This document shows, one piece after another, positions 35,182 through 45,059 of a DNA stretch of 46,972 bases. The notes beneath the pieces were generated by a model, which was given only the letters and a program-made list of their open reading frames with translations, ran no database searches and was not told the DNA's origin. Both the position numbers and the translations under genes were made by a program. Position 1 is the stretch's first letter. Each line of letters opens with the position of its first letter. This stretch comes from an uncultured bacterium (lineage in GTDB: Bacteria; Nitrospirota; Thermodesulfovibrionia; Thermodesulfovibrionales; CALJEL01): assembly GCA_938074335.1 (NCBI GenBank), contig CALJEL010000043.1:1-46972 (forward strand), written 5' to 3'.

Positions 35182-36460
35182 TATACCTTTTTATCTCAAG
35201 TTTCAATTCCTCAAGTCTCTTAATGTCATATCCTGAAAAGAGATAATAAAAAACTGAGTTGTTTGTAAGAAGAAGATCCATATCTTCAGATATCATACCT
35301 GAAGTGACCATTTCATTCCAGAGGGGTGTTCCCGGTATGGGTGAAAATTCTGTAAGATGAATCCTCACTTCAAGGGATTTTAAAAAATTCACGCCTTCAA
35401 TCACATCATCCAGACCCTGACCCGGAAGCCCAAACATGAGATATACTCCAAGCTCCTTCTTGGTGAAGCCAGCCTTTTTTAATGCCTTTATTGACCTTTT
35501 AAATTCATCAATTCTTACCTTTCCACCTGTCCTTTCCTGAAGATCAGGAGATACTGTCTCAAGGCTCACACGGACTGTCCTGAAGCCCGATTCCTTCATA
35601 AGCCTTGCAACTTCATCATCTATAAATCTTGCATGAAGTCCGTTGGGTGTATGGAACCTGATATCAAGACCTTTTTTAATAATCTCCTTCATTACTGGCT
35701 TTATATGTCCATCACTATCTACAAGAAGGGCATCATCATAAAAGGCAAAATCCTTTATGCCGAGATCGTGGAGTGTTATGATTTCTTTTATTATTTCATC
35801 AGGCTCCCTCTGTTTAAATCCTTTATAAAAAAGACTCGAGGCACAATAGGTACATCTGAAGGGACAGCCTGTAGATGTCATGAGTGGTGCAAAGTCCCAT
35901 TTAAGAAGTCCTGTTTCCCAGTAAGGCTGTGGTGCTCTTTTTCTTTTAAGCCTGAATCCAAAGGTGCTTAAGAATGCCTCTAACCTGTTTTCTACAGGGC
36001 CTTGAAAGACTCCATCAGCGCCTGTGTTTTTCAGGGCATGTCCTGGAAGAAGGGTGCTGTAAAGCCCTCCAGTTATTACAGGAACATCTTTAAACAGTCT
36101 TTTTATCTCTTCTACTGTTTCTCTTACTCCTGTATACCAGTAGGTCATAAGTGTGGTTACAAGGACTGCATCAGGTTCAGGGATTTTTTTAAGCCTCTCT
36201 CTCAGTTCTTGAGGAGTTATTCCATAGCGACAGAATCTCCTCGGGATAGTTTTTAAAATAGCAGGTTTCTTTATCTCTTCTCTATGGTATTTCCCTGTTC
36301 CCCATTTCTTTTTCTTTACCGTCTCAAGACAATCAATGAAATGTAGCTCTACATTAAACTGGCTCAGATATTCTGCAACCTTAAGGAGCCCAAGAGGTGC
36401 TGACCAGAGATTAAGACAGGAAAGATCATGAACCCAGGGATTTACAAGAAGTATCCTCAT
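35171..36460 (-). CDS. B12-binding-domain radical SAM protein
   Basis: A 429-residue enzyme. An N-terminal cobalamin-binding-like Rossmann domain begins MRILLVNPWVHDL and includes VLVTTLMTYWYTGVRETVEEI and VPVITGGLYSTLLPGHAL. The radical SAM core has the [4Fe-4S] motif C199x3C203x2C206 (GCPFRCTYCASS), then FAFYDDALLVDSDGHIKPV and LMFGLPGQGLDDV. The start at 36460 was chosen over an ATG at 36538 because homologues begin near MRILLVNP and AGTGAG sits upstream. The substrate is unknown; such proteins modify lipids, cofactors or peptides. It overlaps the YkgJ-like gene. Confidence 0.87.
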   Translation of the reverse strand: MRILLVNPWVHDLSCLNLWSAPLGLLKVAEYLSQFNVELHFIDCLETVKKKKWGTGKYHREEIKKPAILKTIPRRFCRYGITPQELRERLKKIPEPDAVLVTTLMTYWYTGVRETVEEIKRLFKDVPVITGGLYSTLLPGHALKNTGADGVFQGPVENRLEAFLSTFGFRLKRKRAPQPYWETGLLKWDFAPLMTSTGCPFRCTYCASSLFYKGFKQREPDEIIKEIITLHDLGIKDFAFYDDALLVDSDGHIKPVMKEIIKKGLDIRFHTPNGLHARFIDDEVARLMKESGFRTVRVSLETVSPDLQERTGGKVRIDEFKRSIKALKKAGFTKKELGVYLMFGLPGQGLDDVIEGVNFLKSLEVRIHLTEFSPIPGTPLWNEMVTSGMISEDMDLLLTNNSVFYYLFSGYDIKRLEELKLEIKRYNES

Positions 36461-36575
36461 CTCACTGCCCTTAGAATTAGGTGCCTTTATTAAGCGACGA
36501 AAATTTATTTTATTTTGTAACGAAAGGTTTATCACCATGTCTGGCAGTCTTAATCAATGTGTCGAAATAAACCGA

Positions 36576-36883
36576 AAAGTGCCGATAGAAATTTATATTA
36601 GTCCTTTCATCAAAACTGGCAGGCTATAGTCCGTGCTCTAAAGGCAATATCAGCACCCCAGAAAATCTTACGATTTTCTGGGGACCCCGCCTGCGACACC
36701 TTAATAGAGCAGTAGCGCAGCAGTTAAATAATAATTAAAAAAATTCCTTAATAAAAACTACTGCTCTACTGCTCTGCTGGTCTGCTGATCTATCAATAAA
36801 AACTGCTGGTCTACTGCTCTACTGTTCTGCTGGTCTAAGAAGACTTTGAGGCTGCCTGCCAGTAGGGTATCGGCAAAATAGGG
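36576..36883. repeat. Dispersed hairpin repeat, copy D
   Basis: The element lies between the radical SAM gene start and carB. Left end TGCCGATAGAAAT (36580-36592), right end TATCGGCAAAATAGGG, like copy A's left end inverted. It contains CCCCAGAAAATC/GATTTTCTGGGG (36656-36683) with a four-base loop. Bases 36643-36747 are the inverted match of B 27079-27183. Tandem CTGCT/CTACT/CTGGTCT units fill 36760-36838. The rest of 36461-36949 has no gene. Confidence 0.75.
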
Positions 36884-36949
36884 AACAAAGGCTTTTCGGC
36901 ATAACCAGCTATTCCTTCAGGCAGATCACAGTTCCTTCAGTTTGAAGCC

Positions 36950-39900
36950 CTATGACTTCTTATAATAATCCTGTAATGCCTTTATGGTGAAGGTCTTTTC
37001 CTTTAATCTTTCTATGGCACTTACAACAGCCCGTGCACCGGATATGGTGGTTGTGTACGGGACCATGTACTGCAGGGCACTATTACGAATATAAAAGGAG
37101 TCTTTCTTTGATTTTGCATCACCAACTGTGTTAACAATAAAATGTATGTCATTATTTTTTATCAGGTCCACCACATTTGGCCTTCCTTCATGAATCTTAT
37201 ATACCATCTCTACATCCAGGCTTCTTGATCTTAGATATTCAGCCGTTCCTTTAGTGGCGATCACCGAGAGCCCGAGGTTGAGAAGTCTCCTTACAAGTTC
37301 AACGGTATGAGGTTTGTCCTTGTCCCTGACGCTGAAGAAGATCTTTCCATTAACAGGTATCCTGTTATTTGATGCAGCCTCTGCCTTCCAGTAGGCGAGT
37401 CCAAAGTGTGTATCAATTCCCATCACCTCTCCTGTGGACTTCATCTCAGGACCCAGTATGGTATCAACACCAGGGAATCTATCAAAGGGAAAGACCGCCT
37501 CCTTTACAGCCACATAGTTTATTTCAGGTTCTCTTGTTATACCCAGTTCCTTTAATTTTTTACCCACCATGAGTTTTGCAGCTATCTTTGCAAGGGGAAG
37601 CCCTGTTGCCTTGCTTACAAAGGGCACGGTCCTTGAAGCCCTGGGATTTACCTCAAGGATATAAATCTCTTTTTCCTTCACTGCAAATTGTATGTTTATC
37701 AGACCAATAACATTCAATTCCCTTGCCAGGAGTCTTGTCTGTCTCTTTATCTCCTCTATTATATCTTTTTCTAATGAATAGGGTGGCAGGGAGCAGGCAG
37801 AATCTCCTGAATGAATGCCCGCCTCCTCAATATGCTCCATAACTCCACCAATTATCACATCAAGGCCATCAGAAAGGGCATCCACATCCACCTCAATAGC
37901 ATCTTCAAGATATTTATCAATAAGCACAGGATGTTCAGGCGAAGCCTTTACTGCCCTCTGCATGTAATCCACAAGGGCATTGGAGTCATAGACTATCTCC
38001 ATTGCCCTTCCACCAAGCACATAGGAAGGCCTTACAAGCACAGGATAGCCTATCTCAGAGGCAATGCTCAGGGCCTCTTCAGCAGACATGGCAGTTCCGC
38101 TTAAAGGTTGTTTAAGGTTGAGTTTCTCAAGAAGCTCTTTAAACTTCTTTCTATCTTCTGCCCTGTCTATGGATTCCGGAGAGGTCCCGAGTATCTTCAC
38201 GCCTTCTTTTTGAAGTGGAACAGCCAGTTTAAGGGGTGTCTGACCGCCGAACTGGACAATCACGCCTTCAGGTTTTTCCCTGTTAATTATATTGAGCACA
38301 TCCTCTATGGTAAGGGGTTCAAAATATAACCTGTCTGAGGTATCATAATCGGTACTTACAGTCTCGGGGTTACAGTTAACCATTATGGTTTCATAATCAA
38401 GTTCCTTGAGGGCAAAGACAGCGTGAACACAGCAATAATCAAATTCTATTCCCTGCCCAATCCTGTTGGGCCCAGAGCCAAGGATTATAACCTTTTTCCT
38501 TGAAGAGGGTTGGCTCTCTGATTCCTTTATTGATACAATTCCTTCTTCTGTAATCCTGAAAAAGGGTCTTTCATAGGTTGAATAAAGATAGGGTGTATAG
38601 GCCTCAAATTCTCCAGCACAGGTATCAACAAGCTTGTAAGAGGGCCTTATATTCTTTCTGTTCCTCATCTCTCTTATCTCTGTTTCTGTTTTCCCTGTGA
38701 GTATGGAGATCTGTCTGTCAGAGAATCCATATTCCTTTGCCCTGAAAAGTAATTCATCATCAAGCTCAGAATTTCTTATACTCTTTTCAAATTCTACTAT
38801 ATCTTTAATCTGATAAATAAACCATGGGTCTATCTTTGTAAGTTCATGGATCTTTTCAATTGAAAATCCCCTCCTCAATGCCTCCCCTACATAAAGGACC
38901 CTGTCTGCATTAGGCGTCCTTAGTCTTGATACAATCTGTTCTTCTGTAACACCCTCCAGAGGATCAAGGCCTGAAAGCCCTGTCTCAAGGCTTCTAAGAG
39001 CCTTCTGAAGGGACTCCTTGAAGGTCCTTCCAATCGCCATAACCTCACCAACAGACTTCATCTGTGTTGTGAGTGTAGGGTCAGCCTCGGGAAACTTCTC
39101 AAAGGTAAATCTTGGGACCTTTGTTACCACATAGTCTATGGTTGGTTCAAAGGATGCAGGGGTGGTCTTTGTTATATCATTTTTAAGTTCATCAAGGGTA
39201 TAGCCCACTGCAAGCTTTGCTGCAATCTTTGCTATGGGAAATCCTGTTGCCTTACTTGCAAGGGCAGAGCTCCTTGATACCCTCGGGTTCATCTCTATGA
39301 CAACGAGCCTTCCATTTTCTGGATTTATTGCAAACTGTATATTTGAACCACCTGTGTCGACTCCTATTGCCCTTATTACCTTAATGGCGGCATCCCTCAT
39401 CCTCTGATATTCTTTATCAGTGAGTGTCTGGGCAGGTGCCACAGTGATGGAGTCTCCTGTGTGGATTCCCATGGGGTCAAGGTTCTCTATGGAACATATG
39501 ATTATTACATTGTCAGCCCTGTCACGGACTACCTCAAGCTCATATTCCTTCCATCCAATAACAGATTCCTCAACAAGGACCTGATGAACAGGACTGAGCT
39601 TTAAACCCCTTTCAAGAAGCTCCCTGTATTCTTCCCTGTTATAGGCAACACCACCACCAGTTCCTCCCAGCGTAAAGGCAGGCCTGAGGATAACAGGAAA
39701 GCCGATCCATTCTATTACCTCAAGGCCCTGTGAGAGGTTTGTGACAGCAGCGCTCTTTGGGACCTCAAGGCCAATTGAGCTCATCACCTCTTTAAAGAGC
39801 TCTCTATCCTCTGCCTTTTTTATTGCCTCAGGTGTTGCTCCTATGAGTTCAACCCTGTATTTCTCAAGAATCCCCTTTTTCCATAATTCCATTGAGAGAT

Positions 39901-40189
39901 TCAGGCCTGTCTGGCCTCCCATGGTGGGAAGAAGGGCATCAGGTCTTTCAATCTCTATAATCCTCTCAACCACCTCCGGGATCAGGGGTTCTATGTATGT
40001 CCTTTCTGCCATCTCAGGATCTGTCATGATCGTGGCAGGATTTGAATTGACAAGGATTACGCTATAACCCTCTTCCCTTAGAGCCTTGCAGGCCTGAGTG
40101 CCTGAATAATCAAATTCACAGGCCTGACCTATTATGATAGGCCCTGAGCCAATGAGCATTATCTTTTTAATGTCAGTTCTCTTGGGCAT
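36950..40189 (-). CDS. carB: Carbamoyl-phosphate synthase large subunit
   Basis: A 1079-residue protein with two ATP-grasp halves: the first ([31 protein letters not shown]-like [11 protein letters not shown] and [18 protein letters not shown]) and the second ([34 protein letters not shown] and [18 protein letters not shown]). A C-terminal allosteric MGS-like domain begins near residue 930. It makes carbamoyl phosphate from bicarbonate, ATP and ammonia. The operon is carA, flavin reductase, membrane protein, carB, so carB is separated from carA by two unrelated genes. Confidence 0.97.
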   Translation of the reverse strand: MPKRTDIKKIMLIGSGPIIIGQACEFDYSGTQACKALREEGYSVILVNSNPATIMTDPEMAERTYIEPLIPEVVERIIEIERPDALLPTMGGQTGLNLSMELWKKGILEKYRVELIGATPEAIKKAEDRELFKEVMSSIGLEVPKSAAVTNLSQGLEVIEWIGFPVILRPAFTLGGTGGGVAYNREEYRELLERGLKLSPVHQVLVEESVIGWKEYELEVVRDRADNVIIICSIENLDPMGIHTGDSITVAPAQTLTDKEYQRMRDAAIKVIRAIGVDTGGSNIQFAINPENGRLVVIEMNPRVSRSSALASKATGFPIAKIAAKLAVGYTLDELKNDITKTTPASFEPTIDYVVTKVPRFTFEKFPEADPTLTTQMKSVGEVMAIGRTFKESLQKALRSLETGLSGLDPLEGVTEEQIVSRLRTPNADRVLYVGEALRRGFSIEKIHELTKIDPWFIYQIKDIVEFEKSIRNSELDDELLFRAKEYGFSDRQISILTGKTETEIREMRNRKNIRPSYKLVDTCAGEFEAYTPYLYSTYERPFFRITEEGIVSIKESESQPSSRKKVIILGSGPNRIGQGIEFDYCCVHAVFALKELDYETIMVNCNPETVSTDYDTSDRLYFEPLTIEDVLNIINREKPEGVIVQFGGQTPLKLAVPLQKEGVKILGTSPESIDRAEDRKKFKELLEKLNLKQPLSGTAMSAEEALSIASEIGYPVLVRPSYVLGGRAMEIVYDSNALVDYMQRAVKASPEHPVLIDKYLEDAIEVDVDALSDGLDVIIGGVMEHIEEAGIHSGDSACSLPPYSLEKDIIEEIKRQTRLLARELNVIGLINIQFAVKEKEIYILEVNPRASRTVPFVSKATGLPLAKIAAKLMVGKKLKELGITREPEINYVAVKEAVFPFDRFPGVDTILGPEMKSTGEVMGIDTHFGLAYWKAEAASNNRIPVNGKIFFSVRDKDKPHTVELVRRLLNLGLSVIATKGTAEYLRSRSLDVEMVYKIHEGRPNVVDLIKNNDIHFIVNTVGDAKSKKDSFYIRNSALQYMVPYTTTISGARAVVSAIERLKEKTFTIKALQDYYKKS

Positions 40190-40194
40190 TAAAT

Positions 40195-40836
40195 TTATAT
40201 CTCAGAAATAAAAAGATCTTTATTAATCTGGATCCCTATAAGGGAGAGCCATTTTTTTATCTCTCCCTGGAGATGTTTGACCCTTTCAGGCATCCTGTCC
40301 GCATAAATAACCCTGTTAGTTCCATCCTCAAGTTCAAGTAGAAGGAGATAAAGCTCCTGAGACTCTGCAAAATCAGGTATGACTGTACCGTGCTGAAGGC
40401 TTATCTTTTTTACGATCTCAGCACCTTCAGGATTTTCTATATTGAAGATCCTTTTTATGACCGAGATAGATTTTACTTGATTTATATTAAAAATTTCCAC
40501 CCTCTTTATGATGAAGGATGGATATCTTATCCTTATACCATCTTTAAAAAAGGTAACCTCAAGTGGTCTCTCTTTAAATATGCTCATCCTTAAAAATAGA
40601 AACAGCAGCCCGAAGAGCATAATAAACCCGGCATATTCAAAGATGCCTGGCCTGAATTCTATTGCAAAAAGGACGAATAGAAGTCCTGCCATAAAAGAAG
40701 CCACTATGAGGGATGTGGCCTCCCTGCTCATGAGTGCATTGTGAAGGATACTTCCCTTTTCAGCCTTATAAAAAAAAGTCTTGAGTGTTAAATGCCCCGG
40801 TGTGATAATTAATTTATATGTTCCATCAAGGGTCAT
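40195..40836 (-). CDS. Membrane protein with PH-like domain, unknown function
   Basis: A 213-residue hypothetical protein. The N-terminal part (1-40) is soluble, then two membrane segments (about 45-65 and 68-88), then a C-terminal beta-rich region (90-213) with [19 protein letters not shown] and [20 protein letters not shown], similar in style to the bacterial PH-like domains of the YdbT/YdbS group. It overlaps the flavin reductase by four bases and precedes carB by five, so it is translated with the carbamoyl-phosphate genes. I do not recognise a specific function. Confidence 0.6.
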   Translation of the reverse strand: MTLDGTYKLIITPGHLTLKTFFYKAEKGSILHNALMSREATSLIVASFMAGLLFVLFAIEFRPGIFEYAGFIMLFGLLFLFLRMSIFKERPLEVTFFKDGIRIRYPSFIIKRVEIFNINQVKSISVIKRIFNIENPEGAEIVKKISLQHGTVIPDFAESQELYLLLLELEDGTNRVIYADRMPERVKHLQGEIKKWLSLIGIQINKDLFISEI

Positions 40837-41357
40837 CTGAAATAGACAATCCTGCTTCCACCAAGGTGGAGGGGTATCCCTGCCCTTTCAGACCAGAGGC
40901 CTCTGTTAAGATATTCTTCCCTGGCAAGGGCAGTCAGGACATCTCCAAAAAAGGCATAACACTCTCCTGCCTCCACAATCTTTTTAACCCTGCATTCAAT
41001 ATAACCGGCACATCCCTCTATCAGCGGAGGTTTTATCTTCCTTGAAGGCAGTATCTTCAATCCTGCCATTTTAAATTTATCTGTATCCCTTCCTGAACTC
41101 CTTCCACATATCCAGAGGGCCTTCAGGAGCTCCTTGGTCGGGATGTTTATGCCGAATTCCTTTGTTTCTTTTATAAGTCTTGCAGTATGAGCCTCCTTTG
41201 ATACACAGACAATCACAATAGGAGGCTCCTCACTTACCGGGGTTGCCCATGCACAGGTCATGACATTTGGTTTACCATCTTTGCTTATGCTTGTAAGAAA
41301 GAATGCCATCTTGGGATGCATAAGATGGTATATGTCTGACTTTATCTCCTTAAGCAT
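40833..41357 (-). CDS. Flavin reductase-like domain protein
   Basis: A 174-residue FMN-binding split-barrel protein of the flavin reductase-like (pfam01613) group. Motifs: HPKMAFFLTSISKDGKPNVM, CAWATPVSEEPPIVIVCVS, HTARLIKETKEFGINIPT, and the lid region RSSGRDTDKFKMAGLKIL. Family members reduce flavins, ferric chelates or act in anaerobic electron transfer. It overlaps carA by one base and the PH-like gene by four, an unusual place for a flavoprotein. Confidence 0.85.
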   Translation of the reverse strand: MLKEIKSDIYHLMHPKMAFFLTSISKDGKPNVMTCAWATPVSEEPPIVIVCVSKEAHTARLIKETKEFGINIPTKELLKALWICGRSSGRDTDKFKMAGLKILPSRKIKPPLIEGCAGYIECRVKKIVEAGECYAFFGDVLTALAREEYLNRGLWSERAGIPLHLGGSRIVYFR

Positions 41358-42478
41358 TATTGACTCCTTTCTATCATCTCCCTGAATCTCCTGAACAGAT
41401 GTGTGGAATCATTTGGTCCAGGTCCTGCCTCTGGATGGTGCTGAACAGAAAATATGGGATACTCCACATGCTCCATCCCCTCTTCAGAACCATCAAAGAG
41501 ATTCTGGTGCGTGAGTCTCACCTGTCCCTTAAGGCTGTTTATATCAACACAATAATTATGATTCTGAGCAGTTATCTCAACCCTTCCTGTCTTCAGGTCC
41601 TTTACAGGATGATTTCCTCCATGATGACCGAATCTTAATTTATAGGTCCTTCCACCCATCGCCAGACCCAGTATCTGATGACCCAGGCATATGCCGAAGA
41701 TTGGTTTTTTACCAATTAATTTTTTTGCATTCTCTATCCCGTATGTAACTGTCTGGGGATCACCAGGACCATTACTGAGAAGTATTCCGTCCGGGTTCAT
41801 CTCAAGGACCTCTTCAGCAGGGGTCATGGCATTGACCACCGTTAGCTCAAAACCAGCCTCATAAAGATTCCTTAAGATATTGAACTTTACTCCAAAGTCA
41901 TAGACCACAACCTTCAATCTTTGTTCCACCTGCTCTGCAGACGGGCAGGGCCATTTCCAGCAACCTTCATTCCATTTATATTTCTGGGTGGATGTTACCC
42001 TTCTTACAAAGTCAATGGCTGATATCCCTGGATGACTCCTAACCTTTTTAAGCAGGCTCTGGGGATCAAGGTCTGTGGATGATATTATCCCCATCTGACA
42101 TCCCTTTGTTCTCAGATATCTTGTAAGTGCCCTGGTATCAATCCCTGAGATCCCGGGAATATCATATTTTTTGAGAAATTCATCAAGGTGTTCCTTAGCC
42201 CTCCAGTTACTGAATATCCCTGAAAGTTCTTTTACCACAAAACCTTCTACCTTTGGACCATCGCCAGATTCCATATCTTCAGGATTTATACCATAATTTC
42301 CTATCTCAGGATAGGTCATCACCACTATCTGGCCTTTGTATGATGGATCCGTAAGTATTTCCTGATAACCTGTGATGGAGGTATTGAAGACCACCTCGCC
42401 GATCCTTTCTGCGGGGGCACCAAAGGCCTCTCCAGTGAAGAATAATCCATCTGAAAGCATAAGAATAGCCTTATCCAT
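41357..42478 (-). CDS. carA: Carbamoyl-phosphate synthase small subunit
   Basis: A 373-residue glutamine amidotransferase subunit that supplies ammonia to CarB. The N-terminal half has FTGEAFGAPAERIGEVVFNT, GYQEILTDPSYKGQIV, and YPEIGNYG. The glutaminase half has LSNGPGDP, GICLGHQILG with the nucleophilic cysteine, QNHNYCVD, and SVQHHPEAGPGP. AAGGAGG precedes the ATG, and an extended -10 lies upstream, so carA leads the operon. Confidence 0.97.
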   Translation of the reverse strand: MDKAILMLSDGLFFTGEAFGAPAERIGEVVFNTSITGYQEILTDPSYKGQIVVMTYPEIGNYGINPEDMESGDGPKVEGFVVKELSGIFSNWRAKEHLDEFLKKYDIPGISGIDTRALTRYLRTKGCQMGIISSTDLDPQSLLKKVRSHPGISAIDFVRRVTSTQKYKWNEGCWKWPCPSAEQVEQRLKVVVYDFGVKFNILRNLYEAGFELTVVNAMTPAEEVLEMNPDGILLSNGPGDPQTVTYGIENAKKLIGKKPIFGICLGHQILGLAMGGRTYKLRFGHHGGNHPVKDLKTGRVEITAQNHNYCVDINSLKGQVRLTHQNLFDGSEEGMEHVEYPIFSVQHHPEAGPGPNDSTHLFRRFREMIERSQ

Positions 42479-42495
42479 CGTGCCTCCTTTTTAAC

Positions 42496-42504
42496 ATTAT
42501 AACA
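42496..42504 (-). promoter_or_regulatory. Extended -10 promoter for the car operon
   Basis: On the minus strand TGTTATAAT (42504-42496) is a perfect extended -10 element, about 18 bases before the carA ATG. AAGGAGGCACG follows as the ribosome-binding site. No clear -35 box is visible. Confidence 0.5.
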
Positions 42505-42536
42505 TAAGGCTTTAAACCTCAGTGCTGATATAAAAA

Positions 42537-44006
42537 TTAAAACAGTCCTTTTACACTAATGCCTGTAAGATAAATGTCCTTATCGAATCCGCTGTGAGAG
42601 AACTGATTAATAAGTGGGTTGGTATCATGATCCACATGTCTTTCGAATCTAAAGAATGGCTGGATATTTATATTCTTTAAAGAACCTCTTTCTGAAAGGA
42701 TATGCAAAGAGGTCTCTCCGTAATATACCTTCATCTGTCTATAATCCTTTTTTGGTCCATAATACCCTATCGTGTATTGAAGAATTAAATTATCTTTTAT
42801 AAAGTAAAGATGTCTGAAGAATAAACTCATTACATCCCTGCCATAGGGATAACCAAGGGATAGATTATGATAGGTATAACCGTCTATGGGATAAAAATGA
42901 TGAACATAAAAATTTGGATGAAAGTCTGCATACTCAAACCTCAGGATGTGATCTTCTGTAGATAGAAGGGCACCAACCATTTTACTGCTGCTCAGAAAAT
43001 CAAAACCAAGCGGTAGCCATCCATCAAAGAACTCAAATGTACCTCTGTCTTCTCTTTGCCACCAGGCCTTTATGTCAGTGCCTGCCTTTGAATAATAAAC
43101 CTTAAAGGTTCTCACCTGAGGGAATATCTTTTTTACTGGTAGATAAAGGCTGAAATCAAGCTGACCATAACCATCATTATCATATTTACTGCCTGGTACA
43201 TTTTCCTCTGAACCAAGGATTAACTTCGGGTATTCTGTTAAACTATAAGCAGGTCTTCCCTCTCCACCGTAAAAGATAGTCCTTGTTCCACTTATCTCAA
43301 AGATATCAACAGGCTTGTAGCAGGCCTTTATTGCAAAGACCTCAGGGTTATCTCTATCGTACCTGTCTTCTTTAAACCATCCTTTAAGGACAAGAAAATC
43401 CCACTTTCCAATGAAATTAAGGGGTTCTTCTGTCTGCAGTCTTATCATCCAGAATGGTTCAGGGTTATTTGAAAGGAGCTGACCATAATATCCAGGGCCG
43501 ATGTTTACAAGATCTTTACCTCCTGAAATAGAAAAACTTCCATACCTCCATTTTATATAACTTCTATGAAGGCCTCCCTTGATCTCTTCAGAATATATTC
43601 TGAGCCATGGTTCATAGTAAAAAAGCAGATTTTCTCCATAGGGTATAGAACCGTCCATGAAAACAAAGGTATTCCAGCCCCTGTTAAATTGAAGGCCAGC
43701 CCGACCTTCTAAAAAGGTATTTTCATTAGAATAATAGGAGCTGATAGAGACTGAACTTAATAGGGGTTTCCTGTAGCTGTAACCCAGCAAGCCAAGTCTC
43801 CTCAAGCTCAAGGCGTCTGAGACCCTTAAAGCCCTTTCATAACTCATGGGTTTTATACTGGGTGTCTCCTGATAAGAGAACTCTGATGACTCTACAATAT
43901 CATAAAAAAGGGTATCCTCAACATTGATATTTAAAATGGAACTACCATGGCTAGAACTGATAAATAAGACCTCCAGGATTAAAAAGAATAAGAATCTCCT
44001 TACCAT
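42537..44006 (-). CDS. Wzi-like capsule-assembly outer-membrane beta-barrel
   Basis: A 489-residue exported protein. A signal peptide (RRFLFFLILEVLFISSSHG) leads into about eighteen amphipathic strands rich in aromatic residues. ISGGKDLVNIGPGYYGQLL, WMIRLQTEEP and HNLSLGYPYGRDVMSLFFRH recall the capsule-assembly protein Wzi. The last residue is phenylalanine (KGLF), the usual outer-membrane assembly signal. I chose ATG 44006 over GTG 44012 because AAAGGTG lies at the right distance. Probably binds or organises surface polysaccharide. Confidence 0.7.
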   Translation of the reverse strand: MVRRFLFFLILEVLFISSSHGSSILNINVEDTLFYDIVESSEFSYQETPSIKPMSYERALRVSDALSLRRLGLLGYSYRKPLLSSVSISSYYSNENTFLEGRAGLQFNRGWNTFVFMDGSIPYGENLLFYYEPWLRIYSEEIKGGLHRSYIKWRYGSFSISGGKDLVNIGPGYYGQLLSNNPEPFWMIRLQTEEPLNFIGKWDFLVLKGWFKEDRYDRDNPEVFAIKACYKPVDIFEISGTRTIFYGGEGRPAYSLTEYPKLILGSEENVPGSKYDNDGYGQLDFSLYLPVKKIFPQVRTFKVYYSKAGTDIKAWWQREDRGTFEFFDGWLPLGFDFLSSSKMVGALLSTEDHILRFEYADFHPNFYVHHFYPIDGYTYHNLSLGYPYGRDVMSLFFRHLYFIKDNLILQYTIGYYGPKKDYRQMKVYYGETSLHILSERGSLKNINIQPFFRFERHVDHDTNPLINQFSHSGFDKDIYLTGISVKGLF

Positions 44007-44110
44007 AAACACCTTTCTATGATGTATTTATTTTTTGTAAGGTAATTTACCATAAAAAGATACTAAAATCAATTTGCTGAATCTGTATTCTCAAAAGAGT
44101 ACAACGACAG

Positions 44111-44220
44111 GGTAGAGGGAGACCTTACTTATAGACAGGAGATATATTTATCCAGATGGCAGGTATGATGAGGTGAATGTCTATGTGGAGGGAAGAAGAG
44201 ACGGAGAGAGGGTCTATCAT
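44111..44220 (+). pseudogene. DUF3782-like gene fragment P2
   Basis: A 110-base internal fragment corresponding to 33074-33181 of the intact gene (CTTATAGACAGGAG, TATCCAGATGGCAGGTATGA, then GTGAATGTCTATGTGGAGGG). It covers only the D142 region of the nuclease domain, lacks both ends, and is broken by short deletions. It lies between the Wzi-like gene and the nucleotidyltransferase pair. Confidence 0.85.
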
Positions 44221-44221
44221 C

Positions 44222-44428
44222 TTACACATCTTTTATATCCCATACAATTACATTTTTTCTGTTTCCCCAGTTTAAAGCGAGTTTCTGCAATTCAACAAGG
44301 ATCCTTATTTTTTCTTCAAAGGGAAGACTGGCCTGTTCTTTATGCGTTTTTTCTTGTTCTTCAAATAACTCTTTTAAGGTAATTATTCTATTGTCTTTTG
44401 TCAAGATTTTTATCTTTTCTTCACTCAT
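44222..44428 (-). CDS. Small protein downstream of an AbiEii-like nucleotidyltransferase
   Basis: A 68-residue, mostly helical and charged protein (EEKIKILTKDNRIITLKELF, then FEEKIRILVELQKLALNWGN). I do not recognise it. It overlaps the nucleotidyltransferase gene by eight bases and is the second gene of that two-gene minus-strand unit, the arrangement of a toxin-antitoxin pair. Its partner role is inferred from position and size only. Confidence 0.5.
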   Translation of the reverse strand: MSEEKIKILTKDNRIITLKELFEEQEKTHKEQASLPFEEKIRILVELQKLALNWGNRKNVIVWDIKDV

Positions 44429-44930
44429 TTTTATAAATAGAATTAAATCTCCCGGTTAGGTTATATTTATTTAGCAATAATTTCAACCTTTCCATATTTA
44501 TCTCTGCCTGTTGAAGTAGCAGTTGTATCTTTGCTTTATCTTTTTCTCTGAATGCCTTAAGAAATAAGGCTATTAGATACTCAGGAGAAATAACCCTTGT
44601 TTCTATTCCTTCAAACTCTATTGTAATGGCATTATCTAATGCCTCTCTTGCAAGACCCTCTGCGGGGATAAATTCTACGGGCACTCCTTCAATAATAAGC
44701 CATTGTCCTATCCATTGATTATATCCCCTGTCTTTAAGATATTCGTATATGTCAGAAAGAATTACGAGTTCTTTTTCATTAGGTTCTTTCTGTGGTATAA
44801 CAAATATATCCAAATCGCGGGTAAAAAAAGGTTCAGTCCACCTTAAGGCTGCTATTGCACCGCCAATGGCATAGTCCTTTATTAACCCCTCCCTCTTTAG
44901 CTCATTTATAACCTCTAACGTTTTTCTCAT
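44421..44930 (-). CDS. AbiEii-like nucleotidyltransferase
   Basis: A 169-residue protein of the DNA polymerase beta-like nucleotidyltransferase superfamily. The glycine motif is GGAIAALRW (23-31) and the metal-binding DxD is RDLDIFV (D39, D41). A later acidic part, EGVPVEFIPAEG, supplies the third carboxylate region. AbiEii toxins modify tRNA ends by nucleotide transfer, and related proteins act in abortive infection. The paired small gene could be its antitoxin. The AT-rich context and neighbouring gene fragments suggest an accessory region. Confidence 0.75.
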   Translation of the reverse strand: MRKTLEVINELKREGLIKDYAIGGAIAALRWTEPFFTRDLDIFVIPQKEPNEKELVILSDIYEYLKDRGYNQWIGQWLIIEGVPVEFIPAEGLAREALDNAITIEFEGIETRVISPEYLIALFLKAFREKDKAKIQLLLQQAEINMERLKLLLNKYNLTGRFNSIYKNE

Positions 44931-45059
44931 TAGCCTTTACTCTTTTATTATATACTTATGTATCCCCTTTCAAATTTCTGTTTTACTTTTTAAATTGAGG
45001 CTACCTCTTGAAAAATTTTTACGATTTTGAAATTATTTTTTAGTGTCCAATTTATCAAT

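Noticed and set aside
36760-36838. CTGCT/CTACT repeats as a possible repetitive protein-coding region
   Set aside because: No frame with a start runs through them, and they match the non-coding core arms of copy B.
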